Shown: piece by piece, positions 28,645 to 39,593 of the stretch
Layout: every line of letters starts with the position of its first letter
Position numbering within the stretch: the first letter of the stretch is position 1
Source of the DNA: Pseudoduganella lurida
Lineage (GTDB): Bacteria > Pseudomonadota > Gammaproteobacteria > Burkholderiales > Burkholderiaceae_D
Assembly (NCBI RefSeq): GCF_007830455.1
Contig: NZ_VLLB01000002.1
Span: forward strand, 372,001 to 436,000
Direction of reading: 5' to 3'
DNA length: 64,000 nucleotides
Position numbers and translations under genes: made by a program
Notes under the pieces: model-generated
The model's input: the letters and a program-made list of their open reading frames with translations, nothing else
What the model was told of the DNA's origin: nothing
Databases searched by the model: none

Positions 28645-30073
28645 GCCCTGCGGGCGACGCATCGGGGGCTGCGGCCCCCGCCGCCGCATCGCCCGCCAAT
28701 GGAATCTTCACTTCGATGCAGGTGCCCTTGTCGGCCCTGCCCCGCCTGAGCGTCAACGTGCCACCCAGCAGCAGCGCGCGTTCACGCATCCCCAGGATCC
28801 CGTGCGACATCGGCTTGGCCAGCGTTTCGGCCGCGATGCCGATACCGTCGTCGATGATCCGCAGTACCAGCCCTTCCGCCGTGCGCTTCAGTGACACCGA
28901 CACGCAGGTCGCCTGCGCGTATTTGCGGATATTGGTCAGCGATTCCTGCACGATGCGGAACAGCGCGATGGACAGGCTGTTGTCCCCCTCCCGCGCAATC
29001 GCATCCACCTCCGGACCGATTTCGGTTTCGCACGGCAGCTTCGTCATGCGCGCAAAATCTTCCGTGTAGCTGTCGATGGCGGCGCACAAGCCCAGGTTGT
29101 CCAGCAGGCTGGGGCGCAGGTTCTCGATGATGCGGCGCTTCAGTTCCACCGTATCGACCAGGGTGCCGCGGGCGCGGCGCAGCTGCGCGGCCAGTTCCGG
29201 ATGCGTCTCCTTCAGCTGTCCCATCACGGCACCGAGGTCCATGCTGATCGAAGTAAGGTTGGCGCCCATCTCGTCGTGCAGTTCGCGCGACAGGCGCGCC
29301 TTCTCCTCCTCGCTGATGCTGATCAGGTGGCGCGACAGCACCGATAACTGCTCGGTACGCTGGGCCACCATGTCTTCCAGGTTTTCGTTCGACTGCTGCA
29401 GCGCATGCTCGACGGCCGTGCGGCGGAAGAAACTGTGCCGCACCAGCTGGTAGAACATCACCAGTACCACGATGGCCACCGCGTTGATGCCCATGCCAAG
29501 CACCAGCGCGCGATGATATTCCTCGTAGAAGCGCGCACTGCGTGCCTCCAATGTCTCGTTCTGCTCCTGGATCATGATGACGGTCTGCAGCCGGATCTCG
29601 TCCATGCCGGTGCGCTCGTCGCTGTAGCGGGAAATGTTGACGATCTCGTCCAGCCCGCCGTGGCGGTACACGTCGATGGCCTGGTTGAGCAGCGTGAGCT
29701 TGCGGCGCACCAGCGTGTGCAGCTGGGCCAGGTTCTTCAGCTGGGCCGGATTATCGGCCAGCAGTTTCTGCAGCAGCGTGAATTCGGTTTCGGTTTCGGC
29801 CAGCGCCGCGCGGGTCGGGCCCAGATAGACTTCGTCGCCGGAGATGAAATAGCCGCGCACGCTCGACTCCGCATCCTGGACCAGGACGCCGAGGTACTGC
29901 AGCCGTTCGGCCACGCGCGAGCTCTGCAGCACCTGCGCGTTGGCGCTCTTGAGCGACTGCAGGTTGTGGAACAGGCTCAGACCGTTGACGATGAGGATCA
30001 GCGCGCACGTAATGCACAGCACGGTCTTGTAGAAGGGCAGCCGGTGGTTCACTGCCTTGGCGGAAAAATACAT
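28541..30073 (-). CDS. CHASE3-domain sensor histidine kinase (NarX-type HisKA_3)
   Basis: 510 residues. TM1 is near 16-36 and TM2 near 189-211, with a CHASE3 sensor between (QDAESSVRGYFISGDEVYLG). A coiled-coil region follows, then the HisKA_3 phosphorylation site LSRELHDEMGANL with His266. A HATPase_c domain has RIVQESLTNIRKYAQA (N box) and IIDDGIG (G box). Start ATG 30073 is chosen since the family N-terminus begins at TM1. About 50 Ala/Pro-rich residues past the catalytic core overlap the convergent Crp-like gene. The partner is the NarL-type regulator 274 bp upstream. Confidence 0.9.
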   Translation of the reverse strand: MYFSAKAVNHRLPFYKTVLCITCALILIVNGLSLFHNLQSLKSANAQVLQSSRVAERLQYLGVLVQDAESSVRGYFISGDEVYLGPTRAALAETETEFTLLQKLLADNPAQLKNLAQLHTLVRRKLTLLNQAIDVYRHGGLDEIVNISRYSDERTGMDEIRLQTVIMIQEQNETLEARSARFYEEYHRALVLGMGINAVAIVVLVMFYQLVRHSFFRRTAVEHALQQSNENLEDMVAQRTEQLSVLSRHLISISEEEKARLSRELHDEMGANLTSISMDLGAVMGQLKETHPELAAQLRRARGTLVDTVELKRRIIENLRPSLLDNLGLCAAIDSYTEDFARMTKLPCETEIGPEVDAIAREGDNSLSIALFRIVQESLTNIRKYAQATCVSVSLKRTAEGLVLRIIDDGIGIAAETLAKPMSHGILGMRERALLLGGTLTLRRGRADKGTCIEVKIPLAGDAAAGAAAPDASPAGLSSPLRQRADDRIPSSPPCSTRPHSVPDPLDQAP

Positions 30074-30261
30074 CCTGAAACATCCTTCGCTGACGCGGTA
30101 GGCGGGCAGGACATTATAAGGCGGCACGCGAATTAATGCTTCGAAGAAACGTTGCGTAAAGGCTTTAATGCGCGTAGCTACAACGAAAGCATGACGGCAC
30201 GACATCAAGTTTTCGGAACGACAGGAAGCTTGGCGAATCGGCAAGTCCCTGTAAAACCAGT

Positions 30262-30331
30262 CCCCAAAAACAAACCGCCAGCGATATCCGCCGCGCCACT
30301 GGGACGCTGCGGGCCATCGCTGGCGGTTGCA
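30262..30331 (-). terminator. Intrinsic terminator of the response regulator gene
   Basis: Perfect arms AACCGCCAGCGAT (minus strand) and ATCGCTGGCGGTT about 30 bases apart, then TTTGTTTTTGG. It lies directly after the response regulator stop and separates it from the kinase gene. Confidence 0.7.
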
Positions 30332-30347
30332 GAACCGGGCGCTGCTG

Positions 30348-30980
30348 TCAGTCCAGCAGGTTGTTCTTCATCGCATAGTAGGTCAGGTCACTATTCGACT
30401 GCAAGCCCATCTTTTCCATGATGCGGGTGCGGTAGGTGCTGACTGTCTTGATGCTCAGCGACAGCGCGGTGCCGATATCGGACACCGTCGCGCCGCGCGC
30501 CAGACGCAGGAAGACCTGGAACTCGCGGTCCGACAGTTCCGTGTGCAGCGCCGTGTTCGGGTCGCGGTCGAAGCTCTGGGCCAGCAGTTCGCCCACCTGC
30601 GAGCTGACATAGCGGCGCCCCTGGAACACGGTGCGCACTGCGGTGATCAGTTCGTCCGCCTCGCATTCCTTGTTCAGATAGCCGTTTGCGCCCATCTTGA
30701 ACAGGTTCAGCGCGTATTGCTGCGCCGGATAGCCGGACAGGATCAGCACGGGCAGATCCGGCTGGCCCTGGCGAATCGTGCGCAGCGTATCGATACCGCT
30801 CTGATCGGGCATGGCGATATCGAGCAGCAGGACGTCGCAAATCTCGCGGCGGGCGATATCGAGCGCTTCGCGGCCGGTACTGCCTTCGGCCACCACGTTG
30901 AATTCATCCGACTGCGAAAAAATCTGCTTGAAGCCTGCCCTAACTATCTGATGATCGTCACAAATGGCAATGCGTATCAT
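30348..30980 (-). CDS. NarL/FixJ-family response regulator
   Basis: 210 residues from ATG 30980 with GAGGGA upstream. The receiver domain carries the acidic pair CDDHQIV and phospho-acceptor Asp54 in LLLDIAMPD, the Thr/Ser and Lys switch being LSGYP and NKECE. The C-terminal LuxR helix-turn-helix is LSDREFQVFLRLARGATVSD. It is encoded upstream of the HisKA_3 kinase in the same direction and is its probable partner. Confidence 0.92.
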   Translation of the reverse strand: MIRIAICDDHQIVRAGFKQIFSQSDEFNVVAEGSTGREALDIARREICDVLLLDIAMPDQSGIDTLRTIRQGQPDLPVLILSGYPAQQYALNLFKMGANGYLNKECEADELITAVRTVFQGRRYVSSQVGELLAQSFDRDPNTALHTELSDREFQVFLRLARGATVSDIGTALSLSIKTVSTYRTRIMEKMGLQSNSDLTYYAMKNNLLD

Positions 30981-31225
30981 TGTTTCCCTCTTATGTCTTT
31001 CCCTCATGCATCCCTAACGCGGGAAAGTAGCCCAAGAGCGCTCGCCGAGCGCATCTCCACTAACAGCCTTGTAACGTTGATATTGTAACACCAATCATTT
31101 AACGTTCCGGGCCATTGTCGCGCTGACAGCGGCAGCCCTTGCGCCGCAAAAATACTTCGCGCCGGAATGCATCCTGCCGCCCCGGCGTACGCCATGGCCG
31201 CGTACCGCCCGGCGCGCGTAACTGC

Positions 31226-31624
31226 TCAACTCTTCAGCAATCCGAGGATCGACAGCAGCTCGCCACGGATCATCTCGCGATCGAGTGGCGGCGGCGCCGG
31301 CGGCATCTCGCCATCATACTCCGCGTGCCCGCCCTGCGCGGCAAGGCCCCGGCTGTCCAGCTTGTTGCGGGCGCCGCTGATCGTGAATCCCTGCTCGTAC
31401 AGCAGCTCGCGGATGCGGCGGATCAGCAGCACTTCATGGTGTTGGTAATAGCGGCGGTTACCGCGCCGCTTGACGGGCTTGAGCTGCGTGAATTCCTGCT
31501 CCCAATAGCGCAGCACATGCGGCTTCACGCCGCACAGCTCGCTCACTTCGCCGATCGTGAAGTAACGCTTGGCGGGAATCGAAGGCAGGCTCACCAGCTC
31601 GGTCTTGCTGAGACGATCGTTCAT
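31226..31624 (-). CDS. MerR-family transcriptional regulator
   Basis: 132 residues from ATG 31624 (AAGGA five bases upstream; a GTG one codon earlier is less likely). The helix-turn-helix YFTIGEVSELCGVKPHVLRYWE is of the MlrA/HspR-like type with RYWEQEF, and the dimer helix ends in LLSILGLLK. No metal-binding cysteines. It lies 12 bp after ihfA, the usual arrangement downstream of pheT-ihfA in beta- and gammaproteobacteria. Confidence 0.9.
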   Translation of the reverse strand: MNDRLSKTELVSLPSIPAKRYFTIGEVSELCGVKPHVLRYWEQEFTQLKPVKRRGNRRYYQHHEVLLIRRIRELLYEQGFTISGARNKLDSRGLAAQGGHAEYDGEMPPAPPPLDREMIRGELLSILGLLKS

Positions 31625-31636
31625 CACGATCCTTTA

Positions 31637-32020
31637 TCAGGCCGCACGTGCCAGCGCGGCACTTTCTTCCACCATCGCCTTCAGCTTCTGGCTGGCGTGG
31701 AAGGTGACGACGCGGCGCGCCGTGATGGGGATTTCCTCGCCCGTCTTCGGGTTGCGGCCAGGCCGCTGCGGCTTGTCGCGCAGCTGGAAATTGCCGAAGC
31801 CGGACAGCTTCACGGCCTCGCCGCGCTCGAGCGCGTTGCGGATCTCGTCGAAGAACGTTTCGACCATGTCCTTGGCTTCCCGCTTGTTCAGACCCACCTG
31901 CTCGAACAGGAGTTCCGCCAGCTCGGCCTTGGTCAGCGTCGGCAGGTCCTTTTCGGCTTCCTGGCGTACCTTGGCAACCTGCATGGCGCTGTGCAACTCG
32001 GCATCCAGCGCAGATTGCAT
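31637..32020 (-). CDS. ihfA: Integration host factor subunit alpha
   Basis: 127 residues; the IHF-alpha core begins at [20 protein letters not shown] about 27 residues in. The DNA-intercalating loop is [14 protein letters not shown] with its proline. The N-terminal extension relative to E. coli (99 residues) is typical of this lineage, but the start is unsure: ATG 32020 has no clear ribosome-binding site, and an in-frame TAA lies about 17 codons upstream. IHF bends DNA at promoters, att sites and origins. Confidence 0.92.
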   Translation of the reverse strand: MQSALDAELHSAMQVAKVRQEAEKDLPTLTKAELAELLFEQVGLNKREAKDMVETFFDEIRNALERGEAVKLSGFGNFQLRDKPQRPGRNPKTGEEIPITARRVVTFHASQKLKAMVEESAALARAA

Positions 32021-32367
32021 TACCGCGGTGTCGTTGTTGTTAATTTTGCTGCCCTGCCTTTACAAAGTACATGAGTCCGGCAAGGCGGACTCGCTATCCG
32101 CCCCATCGGAACGGATGACTATTTTGAGGGAATGCGGCGGCACACGGAAGCGTTAATACTTCGTTACCACCATCGCTTAAGCCCCACCTAAGTGGCCACG
32201 GCACGCCAGCAGACCCTGTAACACGCAGCGGCTGCCGGCACGGGTGCCGCGCACCGCGCGGTGCACCACAGTCTACACCGGGCACCGCCCGCCGCCCACG
32301 CACCAGCCTGCTGATTCTGCGCACCGCCCCGCGCCGGCGTCGAACCGGGCGGACGGCATTCACGCGC
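32021..32367. other. Gap between pheT and ihfA
   Basis: 347 bp holding only an arginine-rich ORF that I take as chance. The region is GC-rich with several short dyads (GCGCACCGCGCGGTGC near 32250) and probably holds the ihfA promoter; no box stands out. Confidence 0.4.
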
Positions 32368-34794
32368 TTATTTGCGCACGCGGGCGCCCGTTTTTTCCGT
32401 TGCCGCGGCGGCCAGCGTGGTCATCAGGGCATCCACGACATCGTCCTGCAGGGTCGTTTGAGTATCTTGCAAGCTAAAGCGGAAAGCAAGCGATTTTTCG
32501 TCCGCCTCCAGGCCCTTGCCGCGATATTCATCAAACAAAACAATGGCTTGCACGATATGCCCATGCGCCGCGGATGCCACTGCCGAGCTGAACGCATCAA
32601 GCAGATCCTGGGCGGCGACGGCCTGCGGCACGATCAGCGCCAGGTCCCGCGTCGTGCCCGGGAACTTCGAGATCTCGGCATAGACAGGTACCGCGCGTTG
32701 CTGCAGCGCGACGGCATCCACCTCGAACAGCACCGGTGCTTTCGGCAGGTCGTACTTCTGCAGCCAGCGCGGGTGCAGCTCGCCCAGGAAGCCGATGGTC
32801 TTGCCGTCGAGTTCGACCGACGCCGTGCGGCCCGGATGCAGCGCCGGGTGCTCCAGCTTCGCAAAGCGCAACGTGGCCGGCGCGAACAGCGCTTCCAGGT
32901 CCGCCTTGACGTCGAAGAAATCGACATCGCGGGTGCCCTGGCCCCACTGCTCGTCCGCCTGCGGGCCATAGGCAATCGCGCCCACGCGCTGCGGCTGGTC
33001 GTAGCCGGCCACCGTCAGCGGGCCATCCTGGACCGACGCATCGCGCTTGTACACGGCGCCCACTTCGAACGCCCGCACACGCGTCGCCTTGCGGTTGACG
33101 TTGTAGCGCACATTGGCCACCAGGCTGCCGATCAGCGACGAACGCAGCACGGAGAGCTGGCTGGCGATCGGATTCTGCAGCTTGATCGGCTCGGCATTGC
33201 CATTGAAGTCCGCTTCCCACTGGGCTTCGACGAAGCTCATGTTGACGACTTCCTGGTAGCCCACGTCCGCCAGCAGGTGGCGCACGGCGAAGATCGAGCG
33301 GATGTTTTCCGGCTCGATGCGCATCGTGTTTTCGGCCACCGGCGGCTTGGCCGGGATGTTCTCGAAGCCGTACACGCGCGCCACTTCCTCGATCAGGTCT
33401 TCCTCGATCTCGATGTCGAAGCGGTAGCTCGGCGCCGTCACGCTGAACACGCCGTCGGCCACCGTGAACGGCAGCGCCAGGCGGGTGAAGATGTCGCCGA
33501 TGACCTCGTCCGTCAGCGGCACGCCGATCACCTTCCGGGCGCGCGCGGTGCGCAGCTGCACGGGCTTGCGCTGCGGCAGGTTGACGATCTGGTCGTCGAC
33601 CTGGCCCACTTTCGTGTCCGCCGTGCCGCAGATCTCGACGATCAGCGCCGTGATGCGTTCGATGTGCTCGACGACGGTCGCGTAATCCACGCCGCGCTCG
33701 AAGCGGTGCGCCGCATCGGTCGAGAAATTGTATTTGCGGGCACGGCCCTGGATGGCATCCGGCCACCAGAACGCCGCTTCCAGGTAGATGTTGGTCGTGT
33801 CCAGCGACACGGCGGTGGCATCGCCGCCCATGATGCCGGCGAGGGACTCCAGCGCCTTGTCGTCGGCGATCACGCCCACCCACTCGTCGACGGCCACCGT
33901 GTTGCCGTTCAGGAGTTTCAGCGTTTCACCGGCCTTGCCCCAGCGGACGTCGAGGCCGCCGTGGATCTTGTCGAGGTCGAACACGTGCGACGGACGGCCC
34001 AGCTCCAGCATCACGTAGTTCGAGATGTCGACCAGCGCCGACAGCGACCGCTGGCCGCTGCGCTCGAGGCGCTGCTTCATCCAGTCCGGCGTGGCAGCTT
34101 TGGCATCCAGGTTGCGGATGACGCGGCCGGCAAAGCGCCCGCACAGGTTCGGCGCGCTGATTTTTACGGGCAGCTTCTCATCCAGCGTGACGGCGACCGG
34201 GGCGCTGTGCGGCGCGCTCAACGGCGTGCCCGTCAGCGCCGACACTTCGCGCGCGACACCCAGCACCGACAGGCAGTCCGCCTTGTTCGGCGTGAGCTTG
34301 ATCGTGAACTTCAGGTCGTTCAGCGCATAGTAGTCGCGGAAGTCCTGGCCCACCGGCGCATCGTCCGGCAGTTCCAGCAGGCCCCCGTGGTCTTCCGACA
34401 GTTTCAGCTCACGCGCGGAGCACAGCATGCCCTGCGATTCGACACCGCGCAGCTTGCCCACCTTGATCAGGAACGGCTTGCCGTCCGGACCCGGTGGCAG
34501 CTCGGCACCTGCTTTCGCGCACGGCACGCGCAGGCCGACGCGCACATTCGGCGCGCCGCAGACGATGTTCAGCAGCGTGCCGGTGCCCACGTCCACCTGG
34601 CAGACGTTCAGGCGGTCCGCATCCGGATGCTTCTGCACTTCGCGCACCAGCCCGACCACGACATTCGTGAACGGCGGCGCGACGGGTTCGGTTTCTTCCA
34701 CTTCCAGGCCGGACATGGTCAGCAGGTGGGACAGCTCGTCCGAAGTCATCTTCGGATCGACCATCGTACGGAGCCAGCTTTCGGAGAATTGCAT
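32368..34794 (-). CDS. pheT: Phenylalanyl-tRNA synthetase beta subunit
   Basis: 808 residues, family length. Starts [14 protein letters not shown], followed by the B2 tRNA-binding OB domain (NVCQVDVG), the B3/B4 and B5 parts, and the C-terminal anticodon-binding FDX domain (LALIVP and FRFSLQ). With PheS it forms the alpha2-beta2 enzyme. Follows pheS by 65 bp. Confidence 0.97.
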   Translation of the reverse strand: MQFSESWLRTMVDPKMTSDELSHLLTMSGLEVEETEPVAPPFTNVVVGLVREVQKHPDADRLNVCQVDVGTGTLLNIVCGAPNVRVGLRVPCAKAGAELPPGPDGKPFLIKVGKLRGVESQGMLCSARELKLSEDHGGLLELPDDAPVGQDFRDYYALNDLKFTIKLTPNKADCLSVLGVAREVSALTGTPLSAPHSAPVAVTLDEKLPVKISAPNLCGRFAGRVIRNLDAKAATPDWMKQRLERSGQRSLSALVDISNYVMLELGRPSHVFDLDKIHGGLDVRWGKAGETLKLLNGNTVAVDEWVGVIADDKALESLAGIMGGDATAVSLDTTNIYLEAAFWWPDAIQGRARKYNFSTDAAHRFERGVDYATVVEHIERITALIVEICGTADTKVGQVDDQIVNLPQRKPVQLRTARARKVIGVPLTDEVIGDIFTRLALPFTVADGVFSVTAPSYRFDIEIEEDLIEEVARVYGFENIPAKPPVAENTMRIEPENIRSIFAVRHLLADVGYQEVVNMSFVEAQWEADFNGNAEPIKLQNPIASQLSVLRSSLIGSLVANVRYNVNRKATRVRAFEVGAVYKRDASVQDGPLTVAGYDQPQRVGAIAYGPQADEQWGQGTRDVDFFDVKADLEALFAPATLRFAKLEHPALHPGRTASVELDGKTIGFLGELHPRWLQKYDLPKAPVLFEVDAVALQQRAVPVYAEISKFPGTTRDLALIVPQAVAAQDLLDAFSSAVASAAHGHIVQAIVLFDEYRGKGLEADEKSLAFRFSLQDTQTTLQDDVVDALMTTLAAAATEKTGARVRK

Positions 34795-34837
34795 AATCGG
34801 TCTTCTTCTTCGTTATTCGCTTAAAGGTCGCGCTTGG

Positions 34838-34863
34838 TGGCGTCGCTTAGTGGCGTCGCTTAG
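34838..34863. repeat. 13-bp tandem duplication over the pheS stop codon
   Basis: TGGCGTCGCTTAG occurs twice back to back (34838-34850, 34851-34863); the second copy contains the pheS stop (TAA on the minus strand), and the first duplicates it downstream. Confidence 0.85.
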
Positions 34864-35876
34864 TTGAACTGCTTCAGGAAGCGCAGGTCGCCTTCGTAGA
34901 ACAGGCGCAGGTCGTTCACGCCATAGCGCAGCATCGTCAGGCGCTCGAGGCCGGAGCCGAACGCGAAGCCGATGTAGCGTTCCGGGTCCAGCCCGAAATT
35001 GCGCACGACGGAAGGATGCACCTGGCCCGAGCCGGACACCTCCAGCCAGCGGCCCTTCAGCGGGCCCGAGCCGAACGCGATGTCGATCTCGGCGGAAGGT
35101 TCCGTAAACGGGAAATAGGACGGACGGAAGCGCACTTCCAGGTCATCCGTCTCGAAGAAGGCCTTCACGAAGTTCAGGTACACGCCCTTCAGGTCGGCGA
35201 AGCTGATGTCCTCGGCGATCCACAGGCCCTCGACCTGGTGGAACATCGGCGAGTGCGTGGCATCGCTGTCGACGCGGTAGGTGCGGCCCGGCGCGATCAC
35301 CTTGATCGGCGGCTGGTGGCTGCGTGCGTAGCGCACCTGCATCGGGCTGGTGTGGGTGCGCAGCAGCAGCGGCTTGCCGGTGCTGTCGTTGCCTTCGATG
35401 TAGAACGTGTCCTGCATCGAGCGGGCCGGATGGTTTTCCGGGCTGTTCAGCGCCGTGAAATTGGTCCAGTCCGTTTCGATTTCGGGGCCGGCGGCCACGT
35501 CGAAACCGATCGAGCGGAAGATCGCCTCGACGCGCTCCCAGGTGCGCATCACGGGATGGATGCCGCCGGGCGCGCGGCCGCGGCCCGGCAACGTGACATC
35601 GATCGCTTCGGCGTTCAGGCGTTCCTGCAGCTGCGCATCGGCCAGGGCATCACGGCGCGCGGTCAGCGCGGCTTCGATCTGGCCCTTGGCGGCGTTGATC
35701 AGGGCGCCCTGCGCCTTCTTTTCCTCGGGCGCGAGCTTGCCGAGGCCCTTCATCAGGTCGGTAATCTGGCCCGTCTTGCCCAGGTATTTGGCCTTGGCGT
35801 TTTCCAGGGCGGCGGCATCCGCGGCGGCGAGAAAGTCAGCCTGCGCAACGGAGACGATGTGTTCGAGGGAATTCAT
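34860..35876 (-). CDS. pheS: Phenylalanyl-tRNA synthetase alpha subunit
   Basis: 338 residues from ATG 35876 ([16 protein letters not shown]-terminal coiled coil). Class II motif 2 ([13 protein letters not shown]) and motif 3 ([17 protein letters not shown]) are visible. It follows rplT by 110 bp and ends in a short tandem duplication. Confidence 0.97.
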   Translation of the reverse strand: MNSLEHIVSVAQADFLAAADAAALENAKAKYLGKTGQITDLMKGLGKLAPEEKKAQGALINAAKGQIEAALTARRDALADAQLQERLNAEAIDVTLPGRGRAPGGIHPVMRTWERVEAIFRSIGFDVAAGPEIETDWTNFTALNSPENHPARSMQDTFYIEGNDSTGKPLLLRTHTSPMQVRYARSHQPPIKVIAPGRTYRVDSDATHSPMFHQVEGLWIAEDISFADLKGVYLNFVKAFFETDDLEVRFRPSYFPFTEPSAEIDIAFGSGPLKGRWLEVSGSGQVHPSVVRNFGLDPERYIGFAFGSGLERLTMLRYGVNDLRLFYEGDLRFLKQFN

Positions 35877-35986
35877 CCGACTGGTTTTCCTATGCTGGAA
35901 ATGTAAAACGGGGCATCGGTCGTTATCCCGTGCCCCGCTCTTCGTGCCGCAATACCGCGGCACGCAACATCGATCGCTGTCAGTGC

Positions 35987-36346
35987 TTAGGCAGCGATTT
36001 TTGCTTTCACGGCGTTGACAATCGCGGCAAACGCCGGCTTGTCAGCCACAGCCATATCGGCCAGGACTTTACGGTCCAGTTCGATAGCGGCTTTCTTCAG
36101 GCCGTTCATGAAGACGCTGTAGGTCAGGCCGTGTTCGCGCGAAGCCGCGTTGATACGGGTGATCCACAGTGCGCGGAAGACGCGCTTCTTGTTACGACGA
36201 TCGCGGTAGGCATACTGGCCAGCGCGCATGACTGCTTGCTTGGCAACGCGGTAAACCTTGCTGCGACGACCGCGGTAACCCTTGGCCTGGTTGAGTACTT
36301 TCTTATGACGGGCACGCGCGGTAACCCCACGTTTTACTCGAGGCAT
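35987..36346 (-). CDS. rplT: 50S ribosomal protein L20
   Basis: 119 residues, [20 protein letters not shown], then the long basic helix. It binds 23S rRNA early in assembly. In many bacteria L20 also represses rpmI-rplT translation. 24 bp after rpmI. Confidence 0.98.
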   Translation of the reverse strand: MPRVKRGVTARARHKKVLNQAKGYRGRRSKVYRVAKQAVMRAGQYAYRDRRNKKRVFRALWITRINAASREHGLTYSVFMNGLKKAAIELDRKVLADMAVADKPAFAAIVNAVKAKIAA

Positions 36347-36370
36347 AGTAGCTCCTTAATGAGTGTGAGA

Positions 36371-36568
36371 TTAAGCGGACGGCATCATGCGCAGGACGCT
36401 GGTGACGTCGGACGCATTGATGTTACGGGTGCCACGCAGCTGACGCTTGTTTTTGGTGGTTTTCTTGGTCAGGATGTGACGCTTGAACGCCATACCCGAT
36501 TTGACGGTACCACCCGGACGCACGCGAAAACGCTTCTTCGCGGAGCTTTTGGTCTTCATTTTTGGCAT
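36371..36568 (-). CDS. rpmI: 50S ribosomal protein L35
   Basis: 65 residues from ATG 36568: [16 protein letters not shown] and the [18 protein letters not shown] block. The open frame extends further upstream, but the family start is clear. Confidence 0.98.
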   Translation of the reverse strand: MPKMKTKSSAKKRFRVRPGGTVKSGMAFKRHILTKKTTKNKRQLRGTRNINASDVTSVLRMMPSA

Positions 36569-36736
36569 AACACATCTGTCCTCGCGGACAGCTCCAAATA
36601 ACAGGATCGCAGGTGGCAACAACACGTTGCGCTTGGGTGCCTGCTTTCACTTGTTGATGCAGCGGCTGCTGGGCCACTACATGTTGCGGATTTATCCGCA
36701 AATTCTTCTCGACGGTCCGGGCTTTAAAAAACACCG

Positions 36737-36779
36737 GGGGTCGGCACCCATGCGGGGACAGACCCCTGCGGATCCGCAG
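36737..36779. repeat. Palindromic repeats in the infC-rpmI gap
   Basis: An imperfect inverted repeat from GGGGTCGGCACCC to GGGGACAGACCCC (36737-36766) abuts a perfect 14-bp palindrome CTGCGGATCCGCAG (36766-36779). The first looks like a dispersed repeat of this lineage. The place is where L20-controlled leader structures occur in other bacteria, so a regulatory role is possible. Confidence 0.6.
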
Positions 36780-36839
36780 CCGGCAATTATAACCGGTTTT
36801 TTGGTGCCGCGAATAAATTCCGCGGCGAAGTCAGCAGCT

Positions 36840-37370
36840 TTACGCCGCCGTTTTCTTCTTTTTAGGCGCAATGACCATGATCATTTGCCGGCCTTCCATC
36901 TTCGGAAACTGCTCGACCTGGCCGTGCTCGTCCAGATCGGCTTTCAGACGCTCGAGCATGCGCATGCCGATGTCCTGGTGGGCCATTTCGCGGCCGCGGA
37001 AACGCAACGTGATTTTCGTCTTGTCGCCGTCTTCCAGGAAGCGGATCAGATTGCGCAGCTTGATGTTGTAGTCGCCATCGTCAGTACCGGGACGGAATTT
37101 GACTTCCTTCACGGCGATGACTTTCTGCTTCAATTTGGCGTCGTGCGCCTTCTTCTGTTCCGAATACTTGAACTTGCCGTAATCCATCAGACGGCACACT
37201 GGCGGCTGCGCCGTCGGCGCGATTTCCACCAGGTCGACGTTCGCCTCTTCCGCCAGGCGGAAGGCTTCGGCCAGGCTCACGATGCCCAGCGGCTCATTGT
37301 TCACACCGGACAGGCGCATTTCCGGTGCGGTGATTTCGCCATTGATGCGATGCGACTTGTCAGTAGCTAT
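36840..37370 (-). CDS. infC: Translation initiation factor IF-3, ATA start codon
   Basis: 176 residues if begun at 37370, where the codon is ATA followed by GCTACTGACAAGTCGCATCGC, that is (M)[20 protein letters not shown], the standard IF-3 N-terminus. The Shine-Dalgarno AAAGGAA is seven bases before it. The first ATG in frame (37319) would remove the conserved first 17 residues and has no ribosome-binding site. IF-3 discriminates against non-canonical start codons, so infC with such a codon is autoregulated. The N domain ends near 82, and the C domain has [15 protein letters not shown]. Follows thrS by 65 bp. Confidence 0.96.
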   Translation of the reverse strand: MATDKSHRINGEITAPEMRLSGVNNEPLGIVSLAEAFRLAEEANVDLVEIAPTAQPPVCRLMDYGKFKYSEQKKAHDAKLKQKVIAVKEVKFRPGTDDGDYNIKLRNLIRFLEDGDKTKITLRFRGREMAHQDIGMRMLERLKADLDEHGQVEQFPKMEGRQMIMVIAPKKKKTAA

Positions 37371-37435
37371 TGTAGTTTCCTTTAAGAAATTTAATGTGGT
37401 GGCTGGTTGAGGAGCTCCCCACCGGGGAGCAACCG

Positions 37436-39343
37436 TCAGGCCTTGTTGGCGACATCCTGCTGGAGTCGCTCTACCAGGGCATCGACCGACATTACGCCGA
37501 GATCGATATTGCCCCGTGCGCGCACAGCCACGGTATTGGCATCCCGCTCCTTGTCCCCGATCACGACGATGTAGGGCAGTTTTTGGACGGAATGTTCGCG
37601 TATTTTATACGTGATCTTCTCGTTGCGCAAATCAGCCGTGACGCGGTAGCCAAGCTTGCGCAGTTTCGCGGCCAGTTCGGCCGCGTATTCGGCCTGGCCA
37701 TCCGAGATGTTCAGGATCGCCACCTGCAGCGGCGCCAGCCACATCGGCAGCGCGCCGGCGTAGTTCTCGATCAGGATGCCGATGAAGCGCTCCATCGACC
37801 CGACGATCGCGCGGTGCAGCATCACCGGCGTCTTCTTCGTGTTGTCTTCCGCGACATACTGGGCACCCAGGCGCTCCGGCATGAAGAAGTCGACCTGCAT
37901 CGTGCCGACCTGCCATGGGCGACCCAGCGAATCCTTCAGGTGGTACTCGATCTTCGGACCGTAGAAGGCGCCCTCGCCCGGCAGCTCCGTCCACGTCACG
38001 CCGCAGGCGCGCAGGCCCTGGCGCAGCGCTTCCTCGGCGTCGTTCCACACTTCATCGGTACCGATGCGGTTGTCCGGGCGCAGCGCCAGCTTGACGTCGA
38101 TGTTGGTGAAGTCGAAGTCGGCATACACCTCCATCGCCTGCTGGTGGAAGGCCACCACTTCCGGCTCGATCTGCTCGCCGGTGCAGAAGATGTGGCCGTC
38201 ATCCTGCGTGAAGCCGCGCACGCGCATGATGCCGTGCAGCGCGCCGGACGGTTCGTTGCGGTGGCACTGGCCGAACTCGCCGTAGCGCAGCGGCAGGTCG
38301 CGGTACGAGCGCAGGTCCGAATTGAAGATCTGCACGTGGCCCGGGCAGTTCATCGGCTTCAGCGCGTACTGGCGGTTTTCCGATTCCGTGACGAACATGT
38401 TCTCGCGGTAATTGTCCCAGTGACCCGTCTTGCCCCACAGGCTCGCGTCCAGGATCTGCGGCGCCTTCACTTCCTGGTAGCCGTTGTCCTGGTACTTCTT
38501 GCGCATGTACTGCTCGACCTGCTGCCAGATCGTCCAGCCCTTCGGATGCCAGAACACCAGGCCGGGCGCCTCGTCCTGGAAGTGGAAGAAGTCCAGCTGC
38601 TTGCCGAGTTTGCGGTGGTCCCGCTTTTCCGCCTCTTCCAGCATGTGCAGGTACTGTTCCTGGTCTTCCTTCTTCGTCCAGGCCGTGCCGTAGACTCGCT
38701 GCAGCATCTCGTTCTTCGAGTCGCCGCGCCAGTAGGCACCGGCCAGCTTCATCAGCTTGAACACCTTCAGCTTGCCGCTCGACGGCACGTGCGGGCCGCG
38801 GCACAGGTCGGTGAAGCTGCCTTCCGAGTACAGCGACACGTCTTCGCCGGCCGGGATCGACGCAATGATCTCGGCCTTGTAGTGCTCGCCGATCGACTTG
38901 AAGTACTCCACGGCCTCGTCGCGCGGCAGCACCTTGCGGGTGACACGCTCGTCCTTCTTGGCCAGTTCCGTCATCTTCTTCTCGATGGCGACCAGGTCGT
39001 CCGGCGTGAACGGCCGCTTGTACGAGAAGTCATAGTAAAAGCCGTTTTCGATGACGGGGCCGATGGTCACCTGGGCATCCGGGAACAGTTCCTTGACGGC
39101 GTGCGCCAGCAGGTGGGCCGTCGAATGGCGGATGATGTCGAGCCCTTCGGGATCCTTGTCCGTGACGATCGCCACGTCGGCATCCTGCTCGATCAGGAAC
39201 GAGGTATCGACGACCTTGCCGTCGACCTTGCCGGCCAGTGCCACCTTGGCCAGGCTCGTGCTGATGTTGGAGGCCACCTGGGCCACGGTGACGGGCGCGT
39301 CGAACTGGCGCACGGAACCATCGGGAAGTCGGACTGAAACCAT
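37436..39343 (-). CDS. thrS: Threonyl-tRNA synthetase
   Basis: 635 residues from ATG 39343 ([20 protein letters not shown]), with GGAG six bases before; an ATG one codon earlier is too close to the site. The TGS domain is followed by the editing domain with the [12 protein letters not shown] zinc-like motif, the catalytic core with [10 protein letters not shown] (motif 2 region) and [18 protein letters not shown], and the anticodon domain. It is the first gene of the translation operon. Confidence 0.98.
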   Translation of the reverse strand: MVSVRLPDGSVRQFDAPVTVAQVASNISTSLAKVALAGKVDGKVVDTSFLIEQDADVAIVTDKDPEGLDIIRHSTAHLLAHAVKELFPDAQVTIGPVIENGFYYDFSYKRPFTPDDLVAIEKKMTELAKKDERVTRKVLPRDEAVEYFKSIGEHYKAEIIASIPAGEDVSLYSEGSFTDLCRGPHVPSSGKLKVFKLMKLAGAYWRGDSKNEMLQRVYGTAWTKKEDQEQYLHMLEEAEKRDHRKLGKQLDFFHFQDEAPGLVFWHPKGWTIWQQVEQYMRKKYQDNGYQEVKAPQILDASLWGKTGHWDNYRENMFVTESENRQYALKPMNCPGHVQIFNSDLRSYRDLPLRYGEFGQCHRNEPSGALHGIMRVRGFTQDDGHIFCTGEQIEPEVVAFHQQAMEVYADFDFTNIDVKLALRPDNRIGTDEVWNDAEEALRQGLRACGVTWTELPGEGAFYGPKIEYHLKDSLGRPWQVGTMQVDFFMPERLGAQYVAEDNTKKTPVMLHRAIVGSMERFIGILIENYAGALPMWLAPLQVAILNISDGQAEYAAELAAKLRKLGYRVTADLRNEKITYKIREHSVQKLPYIVVIGDKERDANTVAVRARGNIDLGVMSVDALVERLQQDVANKA

Positions 39344-39416
39344 CATGATCTCCAATCGGCACGCAGGCCGTAAAAACAACTGAAACCGGATTAAAAAGCT
39401 GAATGAAAAATGGACG

Positions 39417-39441
39417 AAAAAAAACGCGGGCTAGCCGCGTT
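39417..39441 (-). terminator. Intrinsic terminator after the tRNA-Val genes
   Basis: On the minus strand AACGCGG, CTAGC loop, CCGCGTT and a T tract. It would stop tRNA transcripts before thrS. Confidence 0.75.
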
Positions 39442-39593
39442 GTCTTTCAATTTGAAAAGCCATAGAAAGCCGGTCGACTAGCGTCACTCACAAACCTTGG
39501 CGGTCGTAGTTCGCGGTGTCATAACCGGAATGCCTTTCTCGCTCTTACATTGACGATCTTCGTGAGGCGAAGATCAGTTATCACTACGTATTC

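Noticed and set aside
32094-32363. 89-codon arginine-rich ORF in the pheT-ihfA gap
   Set aside because: No ribosome-binding site or recognisable motif; a GC-rich artefact.
39555-39576. GATCTTCG...CGAAGATC hairpin below the tRNA genes
   Set aside because: No T tract on either strand follows it closely; the better terminator is at 39417-39441.
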